Shown here: piece by piece, positions 55,564 to 64,000 of the stretch
Layout: each line of letters starts with the position of its first letter
How positions within the stretch are numbered: position 1 is the stretch's first letter
Assembly: GCA_030762935.1 (NCBI GenBank)
Contig: CM060884.1
Coordinates: forward strand, 73,783,196 to 73,847,195
From: Hymenopus coronatus
Taxonomy: Eukaryota; Arthropoda; Insecta; Mantodea; Hymenopodidae
Direction of reading: 5' to 3'
DNA length: 64,000 bases
Made by a program: the position numbers and the translations under genes
The notes under the pieces: generated by a model
The model's database searches: none
What the model saw: the letters and a program-made list of their open reading frames with translations, nothing else
What the model was told of the DNA's origin: nothing

Positions 55564-56280
55564 TACTTATTACTTTTAACAGTCTGTTGGTACAGTGGTT
55601 CGTCCGTATTCTGATCCGTATTAAATTAATACTACTTCCGTTATATTCAAAGGTAGCCCGTTCGGCTCCATCACGGACCCCAAATATCACATCTTAGCTC
55701 CGCGCATGTTCCATAGCAAGTGCCAGAGAAGTGTCGCTTGACCAGCAAAAGAATTATTTTTGTTTACCTTTGTTATGTTCACCCTCTGACAGTGTAATCT
55801 CATCCCATCAGTTCAATGTCCTGCCCTTAACGGTACTATCCTACCTGGGTCGCTTGTCAGCTCGTGACAACTGTTTGTCCTTAGCTCCTTGGTCGTGTAT
55901 TACACTATTTCTTCCCTGTCCATTTATAATGTAAATTTGTCCGCTCCTGGTATAATTTAAATCTCCCTCTTAGATAGTTTTTAACCTCGTGGCACATACA
56001 GTGTCTCAAGATGCTGAATATTTTCAGAATGTATTTAAGGTAAGTACCCCAGTGCGCCTTTCCTGGCGACTCTTGGATCTTTCGCGCAGTGAGGAGAGGC
56101 CACGAGAGGGGTTACCTTATAATTTAGCGACCCTATATAATATACTCACAGCTAGAACGAGGAAAAATTGTCACTACTAAAGCAAATTACAAGCGATGAT
56201 CAGAAACTATGATCCTGCTGCGAAACGAGTATATTTTATCTCGTGCAACCACTACAGCCATCTGACAGTACCAACATACA
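55564..56280. other. Unassigned 700-bp stretch with a strong splice-donor-like site
   Basis: TTTAAGGTAAGTACC at 56035-56049 matches the animal 5' splice-site consensus at the end of an open stretch (VSQDAEYFQNVF). No other exon signal is certain, so no gene is called. Confidence 0.35.
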
Positions 56281-56284
56281 TTAG

Positions 56285-56580
56285 GTTATTCTTCCACAGT
56301 CACCTTATCTGTTGAGACACTTGTCCCATGTTGGGATAAGTTTGAACATTTCCTCCTGGTAAAAATCCTGTCCTTCAGTGTTGAGCCATGTTGTCGTGAA
56401 GTGTTGCACCTCCTCATCTGAAACGAATCGTCGGCCTCCTAGGTGTTCCTTCAAGTAAGGAAAAAGGTGCAAGTCACTTGGAACGACATCCGGATTGTAG
56501 CATAGTTGGTCAATGATATTCCAGCGAAATTCCTTGTTTTATGAATTCGCGCGTAGTCGTGAAGGACAAATGTTTCATGA
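56285..56580 (-). pseudogene. mariner-D1 transposase C-terminal third
   Basis: The minus strand shows FVLHDYARIH (second catalytic Asp) then, after a frameshift, NPDVVPSDLHLFPYLKEHL (third Asp) and GGRRFVSDEEVQHFTTTW to LIPTWDKCLNR with a stop at 56305-56307. The last 60 or so codons are uninterrupted. RepA replaces the N-terminal part. Confidence 0.8.
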
Positions 56581-56589
56581 CTTACGAAG

Positions 56590-57031
56590 TGTATATCTTG
56601 ATATCTTGAATTTTTTGGGAATAGCTTCTGAAGAGCTCTATTTTGGTGGATAACAGTTTTTGGATTTCGCATAACTAGTAAATCGTAAGAGACTGAAAAA
56701 ACTTACTACACAAAATAATTTTATCTCCTTGAAACCACAATTTTCGTGGAGTTGACTTTTTTTTAGATATTACCTGTTATTGCTTTCATTTTTAAAATAT
56801 TTTATTTTTTAAATACGGGAATTTATCAATTCAAAGAAACGGATATGATTAATATGGCAAACAGCTTTTAAAATGTTTGACATCGTTTTAACGTAGTGTA
56901 TTACATGATTTCCCTTCTACTTACAAGAAAACCTATCTGCTAAGTTTATCCTGATTAGCATGCATTAAATAGAAGAGTAAGCTTTTTAACTATAATTTGT
57001 TATAGCGGTGTAGAGAAAGTCATGTGAACGG
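56590..57031 (-). repeat. RepA 5' half
   Basis: ATCTTGAATTTTTTGGGAAT to GTCATGTGAACGGAAG. It abuts mariner-D remnants on both sides. Confidence 0.75.
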
Positions 57032-57039
57032 AAGGGAAC

Positions 57040-57570
57040 TAACTTTTCCACATACCCTCTATATCGGTTGAGGTACTTGTCGCTTCATGAGACGAGTTGA
57101 ATATTCTCTCCTGGTAAATATCCTGGTGTTCAGACACGTTTTCGCGAAGTGTTATACCTGCTCGTCTGAAGCGAATCGATGGCCTCCTAGGTGTTCCTTC
57201 AAGTGAGGAAAAAGGAGCAAGTCACTTGGAGTGAGATCCGGATTGTAGGAAAGTTGATCAGTGATATTCCAGCGAAACTGCTTCAACAGCGTGATGGTGT
57301 GAATTCGCGGGGTGTCATGAAGAAAGATGAACCCCTGAGAGGAGTCTGAGCGTTTCCTCCTGATTGTTTCGCGCAAATCTGTAATGGTCTCACAATCAGT
57401 CAGCGAACATTTTGTGCCCTCTTTCCAAAAGACCACGTGTATGATTTCCGTGCTGTCCCACTGTGGCCATCGCCTTTCCGGCAGATGGCGCAATCTTAAA
57501 CTTCTTTGTCTTGGGAGATGAGAAGTATTTTCACTCCACTGACGACCGCTTAATGCTGGGGGTATAGTGG
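57040..57570 (-). pseudogene. mariner-D2 transposase remnant
   Basis: Same lineage as D1. IIHVVFWKEGT, then ETIRRKRS, GFIFLHDTPRIHT (second Asp), a gap, DLTPSDLLLFPHLKEHL (third Asp) and GGHRFASDEQV. A residue block is missing between the two Asp and the finish is frameshifted. The 191-codon open frame 57152-57727 fuses this remnant to antisense RepA and is not a real gene. Confidence 0.78.
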
Positions 57571-57591
57571 TGGATCCATTGTGCGTTGGAT

Positions 57592-57962
57592 TTAGTATCT
57601 TCCAAGGATGTGACACGAAGTTTTCCAAGAAAATTCCTTCCCCTTTACAACCCTTTACATGGAACGTATTTCGAAATGTTTGATATTGACTATTACACCA
57701 TATGTTTAAGATATCTTCATGACACACGGAATATATATCTTGAATTTCTGGTAATAGCCTCTGAGGGCATCTTCAATTCTGGATGACTTTTGTGTAACTG
57801 AGAGAATGTAAGACATATACATAAGCTTATAAACCTCGTTAAAGTAAGTAATTTATGTAACTTTTCATTTTATTGAGTTAACAATTTCCAAGCTTTACAT
57901 TGTCAATGGTTGAGATTTTACAGTACATATACTTTTTCTCAAATAGGAAGTCGTCAGTATTT
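57592..57962 (-). repeat. RepA middle part, diverged
   Basis: TTTAGTATCTTCCAAGGATG to TTTTTCTCAAATAGGAAGTC. Confidence 0.65.
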
Positions 57963-58480
57963 CTACTTTCTCTAGCGATATGTACATAGCTGATAGATAA
58001 GTTATTATATTCCACCCCTGAAATTAAAAATAAGAAAAAAAACTTTTTGAAATAAGGTCAGTGTGTCTGTGTGTGAGAGAGAAAGAGAGAGGGAGAGAGA
58101 CAGAGTAGGGGACAACATAACTCAAAAACGATAAGTCGCTTAAATATTAAACTTGGCATTTACGTTTAGCACCTTCCAAGGATGAGACATGAAGATTTGC
58201 AGAAAAATCCCGTAACCCAAAATACTCTTTACATATTACATTTTTAAAATTTTTTGACGTTATAAAAATTGCTCTAACGAGTTTGTATAAAATACCATGC
58301 ATTAAAGATATTTACAACAAATAAAACTTAGATACTGAATATCTTGGTGATAGCAACTGAAGACCTGTTCCTTCTGGATGAATTCTGTCTAACTTGTTAA
58401 CTCTGAGAGATGGACAAAAACTTACTCTAAAGAAATCGCAGATCTCGTTCACAGATATTTTCTGGAACCCTAGCCATTTC
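57963..58480 (-). repeat. RepA 3' half, diverged, with a GA tract
   Basis: TACTTTCTCTAGCGATATG to GATCTCGTTCACAG. The usual GT tract is followed by a GA-rich run (58072-58105). A 26-T run follows at about 58496-58521. Confidence 0.65.
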
Positions 58481-58535
58481 CTGGATAACTACAGTTTTTT
58501 TTTTTTTTTTTTTTTTTTTTTAATCTTAAAGTACA

Positions 58536-59212
58536 TACGAGTGCCGTTTTTTTTCAACCTCCGATAGGCTATAAATAAAAGACAATTTCATAGAAAACAA
58601 TTATTTTATTACTAAACGATCTGTACACATATGGTTACATAATCACCGAAAAAGTTGAGACATTTATCGAACCTGTGCACAAGCTTTGCAATACCCGCTT
58701 CAAAAAACGTTGCCGCCAATGATTTCAAATGAACATTGACGTTGTTTTGAAGGTCTTCGTACTCTACGATGTTTGCGGAGAGCCATTGAAAACAAACGAA
58801 GAGCAATGCTGACTTCAGGAATTGTGTCGATCCATGACAACGCTCGTCCACACATTGCTGGCACAACCCATCGGCTCCTTGAACAATTTCAATGGAACAT
58901 TTTCGATCATCCATCATACATCCCTGCACTGAAGACGTGTCTAGGAGGGCAATACTTTCAAACCAACGAAGATCTTCAAAACAACGTCAATTCTCACTTG
59001 AAATCATTCGCGGCAACATTTTCTGAAGCATGTATTGCAAAGCTTGTGCACAGGTACGATAAATGTCTCAATATTATCGGTGATTATGTTGAAAGTTAAC
59101 CACATGTGTACAAAACATTTAGTAATAATATAATTGTTTTCTATGAACTTGTCTTTTATTTAGAACCTATCGGAAGTTGAAAAAAAAAAAAACAAAAAAA
59201 ACGGCTCTCGTA
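58536..59212. mobile_element. mariner-C3: palindromic mariner of 677 bp with TA at both ends
   Basis: TA at 58536-58537 and 59211-59212. Both ends are the same mariner end in inverted orientation (CGAGTGCCG on the left, CGGCTCTCG on the right). The left arm (to about 58760) is the C-terminus on minus. From about 58763 the sequence is the C-terminal half on plus. There is no HTH or first-Asp region. It could still be mobilised by a transposase that accepts this end. Confidence 0.8.
58773..59099 (+). pseudogene. mariner-C3 transposase C-terminal half
   Basis: About 109 codons: MLTSGIVSIHDNARPHIAGT (second Asp), QWNIFDHPSYIP, a deletion of the third-Asp block (APSD region absent), LGGQYFQTNEDLQNNV, LVHRYDKCLNIIGDYVES and a stop. 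Loss of the third Asp makes it inactive. Sister of C1. Confidence 0.78.
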
Positions 59213-60545
59213 AAATGTTTCTCAAATGGGAAGGACGCCCATTTATCTTTCGTTCTTCTCCTGGACACCAAAAGAGAACCGAAATTAGATTCCGATCACA
59301 TTAGACAGCTTTTAAAGAGTATCACTCTTCTCTAGTCTAGTGTATTCCCTTGTTTGCCTTCCACTTACAAGCAACTAAGGAATAAGACCGTTTCTGTTAA
59401 TGTTTATTTTGATTAGCATTATGAAGATAAAAGAATAATATTTTTTAGGAATAGTCTGTTTACAGAAAAGGTTACAGTTTAGAATGCAAGTCATCAGAAT
59501 TCTTTAACTCCTGGCGAAAGAGACCTCATTTCCATCACGTAGGGATCACCTCTAAAAAATATTTGACTATCGCTTTGGCCTGCATATTTTCTAGCTTTCC
59601 TACCAGGAAATAAGTAATGCTATTATTTCTGCTGATGATCGATTAGAAGAATTGGCTTCTGTTAAAACATGTTGCAAAATTGAACTCAGCAGCTTTTATA
59701 TATAGTCATAAATATTACAATAAATAATAACATATAATAATGTTAACGTAAATTGTGTTACTAGAGATTATTTTTAGAATTATTCTGTGCTCAGAATTAA
59801 TACATAATAAGTATACAATTTATTTATAATCCATTTGGATTAGAAATCTATAGATTTAATATATTCACAAAAGTTTGTTGATTACTGACAGGCCAGATAT
59901 TTCCATTCTGAATATTATGTTTCATTAATATTGCTCTCTGATGCAGTCGTATATTAGATGGTTAACTGTCTATTGTATTCACGTAGGCTCAACTATGATG
60001 TGAAATCGATGTAAACAGGATTTAGCTTTCCCGACAAAACGGCTGTATATTTGGAATACTTATATTAGTTACAGACTAAGTTACAATGTCAAAAACTTTA
60101 CTCATGTTTTGATATTGACTACATTGCTAATAGTGTATAAGTATTGATGCACGAATAAGGAACAAAAAGTACTGCTAGTGAACCCTCTTGGTGGAACAGA
60201 TGTACTAGCTGAGTGTTACAACTGTTTATAATACGGTAAAAGGCGACACCTTGTGTACGATTGTAAAATCAATCTCTCTTCAGAACCTTTCCAGTGTAAG
60301 CGATAGATGGCAATGCTTTCGCAGCTTGGAGCGACACCTTCTTGTAGTCCCGAGTATTATACGCTAGATGGCAGACTGGCACAGAAAAGGGTTTTCCACC
60401 ATTTAATTATCTTCCGCAAGAGCTGGGCTTTCAACCGCTAGATGCCACTACATGTTAGAGCATTTCTATTCGCTGTATCGGAGGTTCTGTCCAACAAAAG
60501 TACATGACCTCAATTACTGTTTCATATGCAGTTTGGTTTTCATTA
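59213..60545. other. Longest stretch without a recognised element (1.3 kb)
   Basis: AT-rich. Scraps at 59220-59660 recall worn RepA 5' blocks. 60243-60448 contains a cluster of short repeated motifs (see the next feature). No gene is supported. Confidence 0.4.
60243..60448. promoter_or_regulatory. Cluster of CTCF-like and GCGACACCTT motifs
   Basis: GCGATAGATGGCA (60300-60312), CGCTAGATGGCA (60362-60373) and CGCTAGATGCCA (60436-60447), all on the same strand, with GCGACACCTT at 60243 and 60331. TAGATGGC resembles the core of insect CTCF sites (AGATGGCGC). Binding is inferred from the motif only. Confidence 0.3.
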
Positions 60546-61205
60546 TTACGTGTAAAAGTGGGGACAATGTTGCACTCCAAACAAAACTTCTATACCGAGA
60601 TTTTACTGAAAATGCTTATTCTGAGGACCCGAATAAATAAATCTGATGTGTTCAACTGATACGACTCTCTACCTATTTTGTAACAATTTGTTCTTACAAA
60701 ACCTTAATCATCCTCTTACTTCATAGTAAGCATTACCAAAAATGGGTAGACGGGAATATATTAGACTAAAGTGATAGATCTTCTAAAAGTCGCTCGGTCT
60801 GTGAGGCAATTGAAATTATTTTCTGTTTGCATAAATAGGATGCACTAGTAATCACTCTCCAAATAAGAACATTTTAATATTTGAAATATTAAAACTAATA
60901 ACAAGGAATATATCGGAAAGCTTAGCTCTAAGAAAAATATGACTTAAATAACATTTTTAAAGAGATTTATAGTGTCTCTATTTATACAAAATTCATTGAA
61001 AGTAAGGAAATTCACAGGGCATTTTCATAAAATTCAAGATTTACATTTTATTTGTCATTTAAATATTTTAATATACGGTACAAGCTGGTATGGTAACGCC
61101 AAAGCGATAATCAAGCTATTCAAAAACCGGTCGCTATATGATGCATTAGAAATTACCTTGTCTATGCATGACTAGGATGAAAAAGTGGTTAACCATCTGT
61201 TATAC
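60546..61205. repeat. Mosaic of RepA fragments
   Basis: 60550-60636 is a 3' piece in minus orientation. 60637-61080 is the 5' half in plus orientation (variant subfamily, ATCTGATGTGTTCAACTG). 61090-61200 repeats the CGATAATCAAG to AACCGGTCGCTAT block. Confidence 0.65.
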
Positions 61206-61937
61206 ACACGGCTATTCTTCTTTACATACCATGATAATCGAGATAAGCATCAGCAGGAACGGTCGTATTACTTAGTTGCTTATAAGTAGAAGGGAACTAA
61301 AGGAATGCGCTAGGCTAAAGAGATAGTCAAGTGTTTTAAAACTTTGATATGCGATTGTCATTGCAGTTCGCTTCTTTGCTTGACCAGGACGGAACTAAAG
61401 AAAACCGGGCACTTCTACCTCAGAAAAGTAGGTATAGATATTTCAAATATGAAACAATAACAAGGAATATCTCAGAGACGGTTACCTCCACTTCAAAAAT
61501 GTAATGGACATAAATTGTGTGTTTTGACATTTATTGTGTAGTAAGTTATTCTCTATTGCTTACGATGTAAATAGGTTCAATGTAGGGCATTTTAATCAAA
61601 ATCGTTAGAGCCATTTTTAAGAAAATCAAAATTTTGGAAAATGTTCCACGTAAATTGTAGTCGGGGGGGGGGGTTCTTGAAAATCTTCGTGTCGCATCTT
61701 TGGAAGACAATGAACTTAAATACCAAGTTTGGTATTTATCAGGCTTTTCGTTTTTTGAGCTATGCTCTACAGTCACACATGCACCTTTGGATCTTTATTC
61801 TAAAAATGCTTTTTTCGGATTCGGGGTGTCTGAAAACATACATATATTTCCGGGGAAATCTTGGTATAAAATTTTTGGGTGGAATAAAATACTCTCTATA
61901 TATACTATGTAAATATTAGGAATATAGAAAGTAAAAA
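61206..61937 (+). repeat. RepA copy, 5'-truncated, variant subfamily
   Basis: CACACGGCTATTCTTC to CTATGTAAATATTAGGAATA and GAAAGTAAAAAA. The TTACGGTTTAGCAGT to AAGATATAC block is deleted. Confidence 0.8.
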
Positions 61938-62340
61938 AGAACATGTGAAATACAGGAGGTAAGAATGTGACGATTTTATTAAGAATGCAATTCGCGTAAC
62001 AATGCACGACTTTTTTTTATATTTTAGGATGAACCACCTATAGTTCAAAGTGTTTTATGTGAAACTGTGTTCAAATTCATCATAAAAACAAAAAAAGTGC
62101 TAAAATTGATACGGAGGTTATTATTTACGCTCGTTTCTTATAGAATTGCGTATGGATGCCGTTTATACTGGCCACGTGTTCGTGAAAGTACATCATTTTT
62201 GGCGCGAACGGCGGAAGGTTACATTATAACGGTGCACTGAGTTTTGTTTTGGTGCGGATCAGGATGAATAGGTGATACATGCTGGGACTTGTAACTTTGT
62301 TTAACGCCAAAAATGAGCGTTAATAAACCTTTAAATTAAA
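61938..62340. other. Unassigned 400-bp stretch
   Basis: Nothing recognised. Confidence 0.4.
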
Positions 62341-63870
62341 TGTTAAACCATTCGTTTTGAAATTTAAATTTTTAGCATGAACTGTCGAGCGGAGGGGATT
62401 CCACATTGAACACTGTGGCTATTGTTTGTCAGATGCCGGAGTGGAAGCGCAATGAAGGGAGACATCAGCGTGCGTGCGAGTCTGGTAGGCTCGTGGTGAG
62501 CCTAGGTGTTGTTGCTGTGTACCTGCCCTGGTAAGGGTTTAACCATAGGAATGAGGTGAAGGTTAAGGTTTTGTATTTGAGGTTTCAGGTGATAGTGCTA
62601 GATAGACTCCTCGAACGGTTGCTGGGGCACCATCCTTTCCTCTGTTCCGGTGGTGTTTAATTTGTGAAAAATTGTTTTTGTTGGAGAATTTTGATTGACC
62701 ACTCCCAGCTGTGGGTGGGGGAAGTATTTGGTTCAGCTAATTTGCTGCTAGTTGATTTGAAGTCATTGTTACCAGGGGTGCCCACAAGCCATGCGAGGAA
62801 CCCGGTACCGTGATCTGACAAGTGCGTTTTTATGTTCGCCCAATCTGGCATAAAATTTCTGAGCGTGGTGCCTAATGACACCTTCCACATATGGGAGGGC
62901 CGAAGCTTCAGGTAGTGGCCTCAAAGGGAAACGTCGACATACAGAATAGATTGACCGGAGTCCTCTATTCTGTGCCCGCTGTAACCAGAGAAGCCAGGGG
63001 TCTGCTACCATGCCCCACAGGCTTAGAGCATCAGAGGGACTATGAGCGCCTTGCAAAGACATACCTTTAAGTGAACCGGCATTTGGGAGGCCACCGCTCT
63101 GTCCGACGTTCCCCGTACGTGTTCACGAAAAGTTAGGCCGTTATCAAGAGTGACGCCCAGGTATTTGATGGAATTTCCCCACTCTATCCTCTAGCCTTGA
63201 TAGGAGAAGTTGGGTATCTGGGCTATTGCGGGGCGTTTTCTGGAGAACAGAACTGCGTGACTTTTGCCCGGGTTAACGGATATCCGCTACTGCCTGCACC
63301 AGTCCTGGACGAAACGGGGGTGTTTCTGTATAGGGTTGAAGGCTCTGTTTATGTTTCTGTCAGTGCGGTAGAGCAGGACATCGTCAGCAAACTGGGCCAT
63401 GTTGACGCCCTGCACTGTAGGGAAGTATGCCATGAAGAGGCTCAACAAAGTGGGTGATAAGACTTCGGGGACTCCTCTTCGTAGGGTCAATCAAGTGCGC
63501 GGGCGTGGTAGGCCCTATACGGTACAGGTAGTCGTTATTTTCTCCGATGGGTTTCACCTTGCAGCCACCTTTCCACACTGGTCCCCAGCAAGGACAGAAG
63601 ATCACCCTGTGGACACTTCTGCCTGGAAAGACAAGAATGAAGGATCAAAGAAACGGGGCATTCAGTGATGAAAGAAACCTCCCAAGCATTCGCCTGTGAT
63701 TTTGCTGAAAATGTCCAAGTTTAACGGGAATTCGGGTCTTACGACTATTCTCAGCAGGGCCATTCTGGCATAACATACCAGACGAGTAAGAAAAGGCAAA
63801 AACGATTGAGCAATCGACCCCTTCATATGTTCTCCCTGCTCGACGCTCCCTCAGTACTGGTTGGCAGTGT
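62341..63870 (-). mobile_element. LINE-4: Jockey-like non-LTR retrotransposon, 5'-truncated
   Basis: Minus-strand RT and post-RT coding remnants (63490 to about 62660) followed by about 320 bp that I take as 3' UTR. GC content is higher than in the flanks. Ends are not defined. Upstream of the RT motifs (63640-63870) the sequence is probably more of the same ORF, but no motif is certain. Confidence 0.7.
62657..63640 (-). pseudogene. LINE-4 reverse transcriptase (FADD) and downstream region
   Basis: In gene order: RRGVPEVLSPTLLSLFMAYF (RT motif 4, normally GVPQGSVLSP, so the Q-G pair is altered), MAQFADDVLLYRTDRNI (FADD active site, codons at 63391-63380), then WGNSIKYLGVTLDNGLTF (about 63182-63129), LWLQRAQNRGLRSIYSVCRR, and ARLGEHKNALVRSRYR. 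This order matches Jockey-type ORF2. At least two frameshifts and a stop (after KALIVPLML) divide it. Confidence 0.82.
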
Positions 63871-63874
63871 GTTA

Positions 63875-64000
63875 ATTCAACAAATACATTTTATTTAGTT
63901 AAAACCGTTAGAGCTATTTTTCAGAAAATCAAAATGTTCGAAATTGTTTGCATGTAAAGGGTAGTTTGGGAAGGGGTACTTCTAAAAATCTACTTGTCAC
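63875..64000 (+). repeat. RepA middle part, running off the window
   Basis: ACATTTTATTTAGTTAAAAC to TAAAGGGTAGTTTGGGAAGG, continuing past the edge. Confidence 0.8.

Noticed and set aside
57152..57727. 191-codon transposase-like gene
   Set aside because: It joins a damaged mariner-D remnant to antisense RepA; the catalytic spacing is broken.

Overview
The window looks like gene-poor, AT-rich chromosomal DNA of an animal, most likely an arthropod. The basis is the mix of mobile elements: several mariner (DD34D) lineages, a Tc1-like transposase, non-LTR retrotransposons of Jockey/I type, tRNA-derived SINEs and a Penelope-like fragment. The species is not identified. No intact host gene, rRNA or functional tRNA gene is seen. 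Nearly every open frame lies inside a repeat or is a dead mobile-element remnant.

By my rough sum, about half of the window (32-33 kb) is one dispersed repeat of about 850 bp, called RepA here. About 60 full or partial copies lie in both orientations. I do not recognise it as a named family. One end reads CTGATGTGTTCC and the other has a 14-bp palindrome (ACTATGTACATAGT) followed by GTGTAGAGAAAGT. ACTTTCTCTAC occurs near both ends in inverted orientation. The interior has a hairpin (ACCAAACTT/AAGTTTGGT) and then a CA/GT microsatellite. This resembles Helentron-associated interspersed elements (DINE-1-like) or a large MITE. Two copies interrupt recognisable LINE reading frames and so suggest the ends and an A-rich target (AAAAAT). 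RepA strand '+' means the CTGATGTG end is on the left.

Layout: 1-1.2 kb, a dying mariner cut by the window edge. 1.3-5.5 kb, RepA copies and a SINE. 5.9-8.3 kb, a minus-strand LINE split by a SINE with a 15-bp target duplication and by a RepA copy. 8.4-10.7 kb, a Tc1-like element whose last codons are split by a near-complete mariner with perfect 30-bp inverted ends. 10.4-11.4 kb, a tandem duplication. 11.8-20.4 kb, mostly RepA. 20.4-21.9 kb, a LINE 3' end holding ten 44-bp repeats, with a 13-bp target duplication. 22-31 kb, RepA, SINEs and a folded-back mariner. 31.1-31.3 kb, a perfect 92-bp inverted repeat resembling a Penelope-like terminus with a hammerhead-ribozyme core. 34.3-35.6 kb, ten tandem SINE modules bounded by perfect 36-bp inverted repeats. 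36-56 kb, RepA with LINE, SINE and mariner pieces. 56-59 kb, two more mariner remnants and a palindromic mariner. 62.3-63.9 kb, a Jockey-like LINE. The stretches between hold nothing I can identify.

The elements do not form a pathway. Their nesting gives a relative history: LINE remnants were invaded by RepA, and RepA copies, often at the terminal palindrome, were invaded by LINE, SINE and Tc1/mariner elements.
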